This document shows positions 13,138 through 23,900 of a stretch of DNA of 64,000 nucleotides, one piece after another. The translations under genes and the position numbers were made by a program. Source of the DNA: Hydractinia symbiolongicarpus (Eukaryota > Cnidaria > Hydrozoa > Anthoathecata > Hydractiniidae). The notes beneath the pieces are model-generated. The model searched no databases and had not been told where the DNA came from. It was given only the letters and a program-made list of their open reading frames with translations. The stretch is from NCBI RefSeq assembly GCF_029227915.1, contig NC_079875.1, positions 22,253,001 to 22,317,000 on the forward strand, in the 5' to 3' direction. Every line of letters starts with the position of its first letter. The first letter of the stretch is position 1.

Positions 13138-13315
13138 TCAAATTCTTGTAAATCCAATGAAAAAAAATAACTTAAGACTTCCTCTTCTTTCCCTTGCACC
13201 TCTCATGGCATTTCTTAGCATGTCTTCAGTTCGAAGCCACGATTCCTTAGCTTCCACCTGCGTCTCGTTCACAAGTTTCAGCGCTAGCCAATATGATGGA
13301 CAACGTCGAGGAACC
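13138..13315 (-). CDS. Candidate orphan coding exon
   Basis: After an AG acceptor at 13316-13317 (minus orientation) a frame runs about 58 codons to a stop, including KLVNETQVEAKESWLRTEDM and LRNAMRGARERRGSLK. Composition is charged and protein-like, unlike the surroundings. A weak donor (AA|GTTATT) would end it in the phase needed by the first POLA1 exon seen at 3722-3758, giving SLKKHRETGEK, loosely like the LKKAKAGEK of vertebrate POLA1. The rest does not resemble POLA1, so I treat it as unassigned. Confidence 0.25.
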
Positions 13316-13319
13316 CTGG

Positions 13320-15570
13320 GTAATTTTGAAAAAATGTGGTTCTGTCTTATGATTTTCAGATTATTGCTGCTGATATCAGCATATTTTAGCCCTTGAGTGC
13401 CACACCTCCGTATATATAGGAGTTAATTATCTTTAACCTTTTAAGCTAAGGGGGCACGAGGGACATTCTCAGGGGCGTGCTATGCAACATTGCTCCATTG
13501 CACGCGAAAAAACTTTCCACTCTCTCCACATCCATACTCTGGAGGCAGGAACATTTAAATCAACTCTTAGTTTTAAAAGTTTGAAAAAGGCACGCAAAAA
13601 CATTAAAAGAATAGAAATTGTGTTTCCTTTTCGTAAATTTGATTTAACAATGTTAAAGACAATGCTGATAATATATACTAGCCATAGTTACCACTAATGC
13701 ACCCCGAATTGCTAATAACGATTTTAAAAAATACGAATTTAGAATGGGATTGAAATTTAAAATGGAAAATGGTGGATGTTTCATATAACTGCGTGATAAC
13801 GGGTATGATAACAGAAATCAGAACGGAATCGACTAAAGACTTTTGGATAAGCTTATTGCCCAGGGGAAAAATTATAAATAAGAAGCCCTGCGGCTTGAAG
13901 ATTTCCGTCATTAGCCTGGAAGATTCTGAAATTTGAAGAATAGACTTGGAAAACGAAGAACAATGAGTAAACAAATCATAAGTATTCTAATTCTCAATTA
14001 TTATTGTCACTAACCTAAAATACAACATAATAAATAAAAATTAAGAAATAATTTTTTTACATATATATAGTACTAAAAACTTTAACTGGATATTTTTACA
14101 ACTGATCTGAAAAATTCTTGAAATTCTAGGATACAGATTGTTATGTATGAATTTGAGGATTGAATTATTACTCAATAGTTAACCAATAAAATCCTTTAAA
14201 ATTTACTCTCTCGTTGAAGATTTTTCGAAAGTGCTGATGGTGCATGGTTTGATAACAGTTGATCTGAAAAAGAAAATACATTTAAAAATAAGAAACAAGA
14301 ATACAATTTTACCAGGAAATGAATTAATACCAGGTTGTGTAATTATTGTCTCCCTTTTTGATTTGAAGTGAGAATTTATTAAAAAGATACAAATCAATGC
14401 CATGTGATGCACAAGGTATTAATATATGCACATAAATTTAGTCAAGCTGGCTATCGATATCATTGTTAAACAAGTAACATTTAAAGCAGACGATACAAGA
14501 TTTTCAAACCTGTGGACAATACAGGATTTATTTTGTGAAACCGATTTATTGAATTGAACAAATTTGATCGTTTATTATCCTTTTTTGATTTTGAGGAAAT
14601 TTATTGGTCATTGTTTTGTTTGACAAATTCTGAACATATCTAACTTTTGAAAAGTTGAAACTAAAAAGGGTAAATGCACAATTAATAAATTTATCAAATT
14701 TAATAAATTGATAGTCTTTTCATGAGATTTTTAAAATCAAGTCTTTTCTTAGAAATCTTAGAAAAATATTTTGTGATATTTTAGGTTAGGTCAAGAAAGG
14801 TTTTCAAGCAAAATAGGGTCCATTTTTTTCAACAAAATATCCGGTTATTAAGCACTCAAGGAGAACTAATAATTAGCCAGTAACTGAATGGTTAGCCAAT
14901 GCAGAATAATTATAAATAGGGTGCGTACAGTATAATTAGTCGCTCGTACAGCTAATTAAACGATATAAATTTTTTTGATTTAAATTTCCACACATTTCTT
15001 AGTTATTGATCTCCCCATAGCCATCTATATTTATATAGATCCACATAAAGTTGTACTTCAATTGAAACCAAAAATAGGAACAAGAAATGCTTGTGCCCAA
15101 GAAAAAACATGAAAAGTGAAGAACACAAAGAAGCCTGTAACAACAATTATACTGTGGGTAGCGTATAGTTATACTGCAACGGCTAAACTGTCATGTTATT
15201 GCCTAATTATTAGTTCACCTTGACTGTTCAGCGCAAGCAACAAAAAATTTTGTCAGGCTTCGGCAACTTTTCTGCAGAAGATATAAAAAATCCTTATTAT
15301 TGGTTGGTCAAAATTATTGGTTTTCCTCTGAAACTCCCAACTTTTGACAACTTTTTACGGCGTATGCGGCTTATCAGCACCCTTGTTGATAAAATTAAGC
15401 AAAGCAGGACAAAGGTTTTTTAAAGGAAATTAAAGCACTATTTTGTGTAGCTAGCTAGCTGGCTAGCTTGATATATAGCTAGCAAAAGTAATTTTGGAGG
15501 AATTTAAAAATAGATTTAGCTCCCTAGCTACATGAGTGAAGCTACTACGACAAGCCAGATCAGGAAGGCA
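13320..15570. other. AT-rich non-coding DNA
   Basis: Nothing convincing was seen. A 67-codon plus-strand frame at 15220-15423 (contains NPYYWLVKIIGFPLKLPTFD) lacks recognisable features. Several GCTA/CTAG tetranucleotide runs occur near 15450-15480. Confidence 0.4.
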
Positions 15571-15578
15571 AGACCAAT

Positions 15579-16118
15579 CAGGGAAAACAGCAAATTAGGT
15601 TATATAACCTAATTAGGCTATTATCTCCTAATTAAGACATGCTGATAGCCTAATTAGGATATGAAATCACATTTTTAACTTTTGCAAAAAATATTCTTAC
15701 CAATGCTGTGCCTAACTCATCAAAATTTCAACGAAAACAACGACGGGTAGACAAATATTTAATTCCTGCGAGAATGACCTAATTAGGATATCAAATAGCC
15801 TAATAAGGATGTCAAACAAAATGTGGTTTTTAAAATGGCAGTTGTGGAAAGACAATGTTTGGCCGGAAAGAAACTCCTGGTAAGGTCATCATATGGTAAT
15901 TAGACTATGCGCAAAATATTTTGCCGATTTTGGTAAATATCCTTTAGTTCCGTTGTACAAATGCGACGGTTTTTTAAATATCATCAGAGAATGAGATAAA
16001 GATGCGGATAGCGCGTTAAAGGTGTTTTTTTTTGCTTTTAAAAAATTTTCATAGCCTAATTAGGATAGCATAGCCAAGTAAGGTTAGGAATCCCACTCCT
16101 AATTTGCTGTTTTCCCTG
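15579..16118. mobile_element. hAT-like MITE, 540 bp
   Basis: Perfect 21-bp terminal inverted repeats at 15579-15599 and 16098-16118, outer end CAGGGAAAACAGCAAATTAG. CAGGG ends and an 8-bp target duplication are hallmarks of the hAT superfamily; AAGACCAA occurs on both sides (15570-15577 and 16123-16130), although 1 and 4 extra bases separate it from the repeats. The interior holds many copies of the palindrome-like CCTAATTAGG. No transposase frame is present, so it is non-autonomous. Confidence 0.65.
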
Positions 16119-16159
16119 ACTTAAGACCAACAAATGGCAGTATATACACGAAATCTTTA

Positions 16160-16715
16160 GCAGTCAGGGAAATCCTCTTAATTAGGCTGTATAGCTTAAT
16201 TTGGAGATCTCCTAAATAAGCTGTATCATACGGCTTAATTAGGTGGCATACATCTAAATTAGGAGGTAGAAAAAGTTTTTACCGATTTCTCGAAAAATGT
16301 AAATTTTAGCAGAATCACCGTTGCAGCTCTTTCATCGTCAGTTTGACCACTATATTATAAAAGAAGAACGGTATTTCCAGCACTCCGGGTTCAAAAGATA
16401 TGGACTATAAACAATGGTTCATTGTTAGCGATAGTCTATTTAAGCTTTACTGCATCCCAGTTAGGATGTCACGTCACCTGATACATCCTATTTGAGCGGA
16501 TATTTCTAAAACTTTAAATTTAGCGAATCTCCGGAGGGCTACGAAAAAACTAATGTATTGGAGATGTTTATATGCACGTAAATATTGGATTTATTCAGTT
16601 AGACAGATTCTAAAATTCAGTTAAATGTGTGTTTTAGACGATCAAAGTTTTGTACATCTTAACTAAGCTGAAAACGCCTAATTAGACTGTATCATACATC
16701 CTAATTAAAGCTTAC
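16160..16715. mobile_element. Diverged relative of the adjacent MITE
   Basis: Starts with CAGTCAGGGAAAT and carries the same TTAATTAGG / CCTAATTA motifs, ending near CATCCTAATTAAAGC. It shares the subterminal repeats of 15579-16118 but lacks clean matching ends. It is probably an older copy or a half-deleted tandem neighbour. Confidence 0.4.
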
Positions 16716-17118
16716 CTCCCGAGAAAAATTAAGTTGACCTAAATTGGCTCATATTCATACGTGATTTACGAATATAAAGTTTATTTTCCTTAATTCGCAC
16801 GTATAAGTTAATAATGCCTATACACGAGGTAAAACATCCGCAATGTTGTTTTATAAATTTCTTCACCTTGAGTGCTCTGACGTCACCTGTTATAAGATCG
16901 TAAATTATCTTCCGCATTGAAATTTTTACTCAAACTTTAATAGTGAAATTAATTGGTAATGAGTATGTTTACCTCCGTGAAAATATCAGGAAACTTTGAA
17001 AATGAATACTAACTTCGGTTGAGAAATCATCATTCAATTGCAATACCGAGAAGCTGTGACGCAAAAAAAAAAAAAAAAGAGCGACAGGGAAAATGTTGTA
17101 GAATTTCAATTTGAGCAG

Positions 17119-17318
17119 GCGAAATACTAGACCAAGCACTGACTCGGATTTCAGTTGGGAGAGCTGTGATGAGGATACTATTCAAGAAGAAGTCGCTTCA
17201 CGTGTTGCTGTTGCTGTAAGGACGTGGTGCAAGTGTGGAAAGTGTAAGATAATGACGAGCGAAGCGGAGTGTCGTTGCTATTGCGAGTTAGAATCCGCGA
17301 ATATTTTTAATTTGATCA
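17119..17318 (+). CDS. P2X7 intracellular-tail-like cysteine domain exon
   Basis: The frame reads RTWCKCGKCKIMTSEAECRC then YCELESANIF: a W-C-x-C-G-x-C-x3-M plus C-x-C-x-C pattern, as in the cysteine-rich cytoplasmic domain of P2X7 receptors. Cnidarian genomes carry this module in many non-channel proteins, often in multicopy genes. It is preceded by an AG acceptor (17117-17118) and an acidic, serine-rich lead-in, and followed by a good GTGAGT donor at 17319. No channel segments are nearby, so it is not a P2X receptor. The next exon, expected to carry more cysteines, was not found in the following kilobase. It may be an orphan exon or a relic. Confidence 0.55.
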
Positions 17319-17399
17319 GTGAGTTTTGATATGTAAACGTATTCGAATTAGATAATAGCGCATGAGTTCGATGAATGACGATAAAAATGAAAAAATCTT

Positions 17400-17630
17400 T
17401 TAACCTTCTTCTTTTTGTTTTTTGCTTTCAAACTCAGTTCTGAAGTCAAAGAACTCGGAAGTAAAATGAGCTTCGCAGATCTTAAAATTCTTTGGAGGCG
17501 TATCCTCTCTCTTGATCAGTTTGATCCATATAGTTCGTTGTTTTGGATCTTTGGGAAAGTTGAAAAAATACACCTTGTTTCTTTTGGTGGTAAGTGGGCA
17601 AGAAGCCATCCTTATTCGTATAAGCTCCAT
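17400..17630 (-). CDS. THAP-type zinc-finger exon, incomplete
   Basis: The frame contains KVYFFNFPKDPKQRTIWIKL, then KNFKICEAHFTSEFFDF. This fits the second half of a THAP domain: F-x-F-P, an invariant W, then C-x2-H-F-x4-F. The leading C-x-C part is missing and would sit in an upstream exon; an AG near 17581 could be the splice acceptor. THAP domains are DNA-binding modules derived from P-element-type transposases. The exon lies 80 bp from the P2X7-like exon on the opposite strand, and the two domain types are often found in the same cnidarian protein families. It ends in a lysine-rich tail and stop. Confidence 0.5.
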   Translation of the reverse strand: MELIRIRMASCPLTTKRNKVYFFNFPKDPKQRTIWIKLIKREDTPPKNFKICEAHFTSEFFDFRTEFESKKQKEEG

Positions 17631-18297
17631 ATTAGCATAACAAAAGAATCTCGATTAACATTTTTTATCGCATTCAAATCTTTGAAGACAACAAGGACAT
17701 CGAGATAAAAAAAAATTGCTCAATGAGTGTTTTTTTTGTCTTGGCGGTACCAAACACATAGATTGTGTTATATCAGAGCCGGGTTGGAAGATCGAGCAGA
17801 AATCCCCCGCGGCGAAGTAGAAAGTGGAAAAAAAAATTCTGCCATACAAAACACAAACACTAGCGCAATAAAACATATTATATGGGCCGCATGAAAACAT
17901 AGCGTGATAACGTGTCGACGGCCCTAATACTAGAAATTAAAAAAGGTTGCAAAACATTACGCAAGTTGCAAGAAAAATTGAAATTAGCCAATAGTTGACC
18001 CTAATGCTTTTTGTTTCTCTTTGATATAATGCGGCGAGGTGCTAACATCTTTTACTGCAGATGATATCTGGGAATACACCAAAACTGAATATCATTGGCG
18101 TAGAAGACCCTGGGGACGAGGTTGTAAAATAAACTCACCGCCGGAACAACAACAACTCGTTGTGCAAAAGTAGTGATTTTATGGCAAAAATACAATATAT
18201 ATATGCGGAATATTTTTTTTCAGAAGGTACGAGAAATTTAGATCGCGCGAAACTAAACAAAAGCGATAACTAAGAAATTTCGTAAAACCTCTTTTTC

Positions 18298-18640
18298 ACA
18301 GAATTATAAAATTAAATATTGATAATAATCACAATATTGTCAGTGGTGGCCGACGCAAATCCAGCATTGATGAAGCTTGTTTTAGCGCCAAAAATCCATG
18401 CAAAGTTATACTTTTATAAAGTTAAAACCCTTATTTTTAAAGAAATGCAGTACTTTGAGTTGTACAATCCGTAGTGTGCGAAAATGTCACGAATTAAGGG
18501 GATGCGCGTCGTAAGAAGGTACACTCTTTCAACCGGAAAATAATACTTGGAACGCAGATAATAATAGAGACTTTCGCGTTAACGATTTCGGAGATGAGAA
18601 GGCGAACGAAGCAGCTTGTGGGTTGTTTTTACGTAAAAAT
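18298..18640 (+). repeat. Dispersed repeat family, copy 2
   Basis: Collinear with 10130-10470 over about 340 bp: TTGTCAGTGGTGGCCGACGC, ATACTTTTATAAAGTTAAAACCC, GGGATGCGCGTCGTAAG. Substitutions and small indels are frequent, so both copies are old. Confidence 0.6.
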
Positions 18641-18874
18641 AACGGCACTAGTTATGAAATGAATTTTGTAAACTCACGGAAACAATAAACAAAAACAAAC
18701 AATCTACAGAAACGAAAACAATTTAATAACTTTATCAAGATTTATAAAACAGCTTCAAATTTTTGACAGAAAAACAATAACAACACGGGATGTGGTTTCG
18801 CTTTCTTCTTTTTATCTCACGTATTGAAAGATAACATCTCTCGCTCTCATTGTACGCAATCTAACAGAAATTTA

Positions 18875-18999
18875 ATGGGTTTTTGTAGCTCAAATGGAAG
18901 GTTTAGCACTCTGGAACCGCCATGTTGTCCCTCCTGGAACAAAATTGACAGGGTAAATTTATTGGAATAAATGAGGCTAACCACGTAAAATATAAATCA
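18875..18999 (+). mobile_element. SINE 3' fragment, diverged
   Basis: Matches the 3' body of the SINEs at 44439 and 45223: GTAGCTCAAA, TCCCTCCTGGAA, TGACAGGGTA, ATGAGGCTAACCACGTAAAA. The tRNA-like head is absent. It is the oldest of the three copies in the window. Confidence 0.6.
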
Positions 19000-19519
19000 C
19001 TACTTTTTGTGGCCAAGACAACATAATTGAAGGCACTCTTTTCCATTTGGAAAGTACAAATTGTATTTAACAATTTGCTCAAGCTTGCCCTCATACTTAT
19101 GGCATTTTTGGCCAGTTGACACGCACACTAATCTACCATACTGAACACAAAAGTTACGAAAAACACAAAATTTGGTTAAGGTCTATTATGTGGTTTCACA
19201 TTCTTAAAGGGTCATTCAAGAGTAGTTTTTACGTATCATAACTTAGCAATACCACATTATTGTAAGCTCATGAAACACAATGCAAAAACATAGGGTCGTA
19301 AAGAAAATGATGAAGCCCTAAATTTTTTGCGAAAGTAGGTAAACAAAGTAGAATTTCCAGATAAAGGCACCATTTGATAAAATAGTTCAGATTTAGAACT
19401 ATGTATCTGTGTTAGGTCTGTAAAATACACGATAATTCAAATTAGCCGATAGCCGTTTTCTGATTGCTTGAGTGTACTTCCCAGTCTTTCGCTTCCGGCA
19501 AACGGAAAATCGGGAAATA

Positions 19520-19540
19520 ACGGGGGGGGGGGGGGGGTAC
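19520..19540. repeat. G homopolymer run
   Basis: A guanine run of about 17-18 bases in otherwise AT-rich sequence. Its length is likely to vary or be mis-sequenced; a similar shorter G run lies near 45079. Confidence 0.8.
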
Positions 19541-20265
19541 GAAAGACGGGGGGTAGTGGGGTACAAAGCCTATTTACTGGCATTTTTAGTTAATATTTAT
19601 AACAGCTGCTTGGTCCAAACTTATTTGTTCTGTTAGACAAGAAAATAACCCACCTTTTCGTAAAATAAAAGTCATATTTCTTTGTGCTGATTTTATATGA
19701 TTTTTTTCTATCGAAATTTTGAGAATCTCAATAATTCTCTTGGTATACTTCGCGTAGCAAACGTGCTCCACAATTTCGCTTCGCTCGCGAAGCTCAATTG
19801 CTTCGCAAAAATCTGTTCGTTCCGTTTCCCTCTTAAAAACCAACCTTGATCCTAATTTCTAGCGCTTTTGTTCAGGCAAGAACGTATAGCTAAACAAACT
19901 GTATTTCATAACAAAAATCACCTAATATTACTTTTTCATTTTTCAAATTGTTTCCGATGAGTGGATAGCGGGGACGAAAAAACCTTAGAAAGTTTTTATA
20001 GAGATAGATTTGAGTGTTAAATGTTTTTGATCAGAGACTCTGAGAACACCCATTAACTAGAATCATCGTGGAAAGACAAGTCAAGCATATTTTACACCAC
20101 TACAAATCTCCTGTTATAACGAGGACAGGCGAACTTGCTGATTTTTCCTCGGGCTACTGATTTTTAAACTATTCTTTTTGTGTTTTCTAAAGCACACATT
20201 TCCTCGCATAAATACCTGGTCTAAAACCTGAAATTTAAACAAAAGCCTGGGCGCTTAACATAACG

Positions 20266-20379
20266 CGCGATTTTGGAATTAGGATACCATATTTTTTAGC
20301 TTTTTTGTATGTATAATAAAGAAATCAAAATCCACGGCGATAGAAAATTAAAAAATGGTATCCTAATTTCCAAATCGCG
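20266..20379. repeat. Hairpin-forming inverted repeat
   Basis: Arms 20266-20290 and 20355-20379 (CGCGATTTTGGAATTAGGAT at the start of arm 1) pair with about two mismatches around a 64-bp AT-rich loop, followed inward by T and A tracts. It could be a tiny MITE. Confidence 0.7.
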
Positions 20380-20974
20380 TATACTGTGATGTTTTAGCAG
20401 TTGAAAATCTTCTTGCGTAGTTTTTCAATAACAATATATAATTATTATTATTCTGAAAACCGTGTCACATTTTACCCGAACATATTTTGATTACAAAACA
20501 GAGAAACTTTAGTAACCCTCCTGCAGAAACTTTAGTAAATTAACAAAAAAGATGGAAAACGAAAATCAATTAAAAAATCAATTAATTAAAAATCTACTTT
20601 TCTTTTTTTAGCAGGAATAAAATAGACACCAAAACACTAGAATGTGCATTTATAGTATTTCTGATTCGTAGCATTTGTTTCGACGACAATAAATTACAAA
20701 AAATGTTGTCTACTGAAATTTTACTTTTTTACTTGAGCATAAAAAATGAGCGCATTTTTTTGTAGAATTAACCATTAAAATTATTTCCTAGCAGAAATTT
20801 TGGGATCGAAGTTAGTCGTGGAGTATGCTCTTTAGACATAAACAAAACAGATGAGCAGATTCAACTTATTAAAACATATAAAGACTAAAACCACAGGAAA
20901 TATTCTTTGTAAATAAATAGGTTTTTTAAAGGCAGAAATAAAAGAATTTTAAAGAAAATCAAACCAACAATATA

Positions 20975-23900
20975 TTATATTACATTTTCATCTCCACCTG
21001 AAACGGGTGAGGAAGGAAACCGGTGATCGACACAATCATGACTGGAAAAACAATGTGCACTCGATGAAGAAATTGGTGTTTTTTTAAAAAAAGTCTCGTT
21101 GCTTCGAGAAATCTCTTCTTTGTCCGTTGAGGGGGCGCTGTCACTCGCTGATTTCACCTGGCGTTCTGATCTCATTGATTTGACTGTGGAAACATTTCGT
21201 TGATGTAAGTTCATATTAATTTCAAGGCATTTGAGAACACATTTTAGATCTTCAACAGCACCCTATAAATATATATTTATTATAATAAAATTAATGAGAT
21301 CTTTTTTGGGGGAGGAGGGTTAAAAAAAACAGGAAACCGCAGTCGAAATTACGCATACAGTACAAACACGCACACGTGTATGTTTTTCAAAACAATGTGG
21401 GTATATTAGAGATCAAGATTTTCATGAAAACAAATTCGCTGCGTCCTTGATCACTCGCATGTCCTTATATTTTTTATATATCTGGCGTGGATGCAGGAGA
21501 ACCGGTTTTTCACCAGACCAACTAGAAGAGAGTGTTAAAACTGCTAATGCGCGCTAGGGTCAAAATAAATAAAGTTAAAAAAAAAAACAAAGCAGGGACT
21601 GGCCTGGATTTTATTATTCTCATTAAAATTTTTAAGGAAGCCCAGTGTCGAACGGGCATGAAACACCCAAATAGCAAACATCATTTTTAAGTCCTTTTTA
21701 CTAAAAATTTAATTTGTTAACAAAGTTTAAATCTCGATATCTGCAAAACAATTTTTGCTTGATACACTCTACATTTTATGCTGAAAGGTACAAGCATGAA
21801 TATTAATGTTCTGGACATACTGAGCTCTCAAACGGTGTCTAGAAGCGCGACCAATTTTTCGACATAAATTCAATAAACCGTTTTAGTACTCAAGTAGAGC
21901 AAATTTGTAGTGTGATTCTCCGAATTTTTTTACTTTATTTTTTATCATTCTATGACCAAAATAACACTATTCGATATGAAATTTATCTGGCTTTTAGAAA
22001 ATACCTACTTTTATTTCGCAGTTTAGGAAATATAGACAGTATCCTCAATAAACACGATAATAGGTGTGACACCTATTATCGTGTTTTTCGATTGGGTGCC
22101 CTACTGTCCAGTGGAGGATTCGAAGTATCGTATGTATTAACATATTCGTATATTAATATATACCCTTGGCTGTTAGTCGTGGCACTGATCAAACTTTCAT
22201 CACGCTTTTTTGTCACATCGATGTTTACCATGTTGCTTTGTTTTCATCAACGAACGGTATTATCAAATCATGTCACACATAGCTGGTCCTAATTCAGTTA
22301 ATACAAGTGACCGTTTGCATGTCAATCTCACTATCCAACTTTCTTCCTTAGGATAGAACCAATAGTAAATGTCGTAAACGAAAGGTCTTTTGCGGATGTC
22401 ATACCAAATCACATTGGCAAAAAGTAAGGGTTTCAACGACAAATAGATCTATACTTAAATTTGGATGAAGAACTAGAATGGTTGAATAGCCTATTAATAA
22501 ATTGCGAATAACGATCTAGCAATTGCCAAAAAACTTTTATTATTACATTACTTGGAGAAATAAATTGTGTTAAACCTAAAAAGGAATCTAACATTTTTCT
22601 TTACCAACAGTTAACACTTTTCTAGTTAGCTAGCAAACATTTTACATAATTCAGTCTGGTACCGCGTCAAAAATTATTTTAAAGTCATTGATTAACCCGC
22701 TAGTAAAATCATATAAAAAGTTACTATCAGATACAAACAACTATCGCGGAATAATGACGAGATTACTGCCAACTATTATTATTCAGAAATCACTCTCTGT
22801 ATTGTTTTTTTAGAAATTGTTCTTGCAAACGAAAGTTCTGGTTAAAGAGACAATCGAGCACTATAATCACATCAGGGATCTATCTTAGCAACACGTCTAC
22901 AACATTGACACTAAACGTCCACTTTTGACAACAAATAATATGGACGTAGGAAGAATCATTTGGCATAGGAATACTGTAAGTACTTTTATGACGACGATGT
23001 ATGCAACAATATCATGGCTAAGGTCGGTTATTGAGGAATGTAAAAGAAATGGAAACAAGAACCAATTAAAACTTAATTTCTAGAGTCTATCCTTTATGAA
23101 ATTTGACAACATAATGATCAAGATGAGACCCGCTATCATTAAACAAAAAGAAAAAAGCAATTTAGTCTACTTGGCTTTTTATACCCCCCAAAAAAACAGT
23201 TCATCTCACCAAGAAACTTTACTACTCACCAAAAAAAACACTTAAAAAAAATATTTTGTGCCCAAATTCAGTTAATTTTTACAAAAATGCTACTAATATT
23301 TTTTTTGGAAAATCTAAAATGTGCAAAATATCAAAAAATCTAGTAAAAGGGTCTGGAGAAAAGACGAACGTAGAAAAGGATGCTAAAATAACTATTTTTA
23401 GCATTTAATTGTAGGCTAGCAACCAGATTTTTCCTGCATATGAGATCAAATAAAAGTTGTTGATAATGCTCTGTACTAACATTTTTAGACCATTTATTGA
23501 AAAAATTAATGATAATTTTTAGAGATATTAACATAAAACACGTATATAAAATTATCCACTTTATATACAGCATTAAAATACATTTAAGAATAAAACATAT
23601 AAATGTTTTATATAAGTGTTTTATGTTAATATTTGTTTTTGGTTGTTAAAAACAGAATTTTTTAGAGAAAAACTTAAAAACTCCCCAAATTTAGATTTTT
23701 TCAAAATATAACTAACTTTGTGTAGATCCATAATAAAAAAAAACACTTATATAAAACATATAAATGTTTTATATAAGTGTTTTATGTTAATATTTGTTTT
23801 TGGTTGTTAAAAACAAAATTTTTTAGAGAAAAACTTAAAACTCCCCAAATTGGCGCTATTATGATTTTTTTTCAAAAATTCAGAAATATAACTAACTTTG

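Noticed and set aside
21912-22292. 126-residue plus-strand open frame
   Set aside because: It runs straight through a perfect palindrome inside an IQCH intron and has biased, low-information composition.
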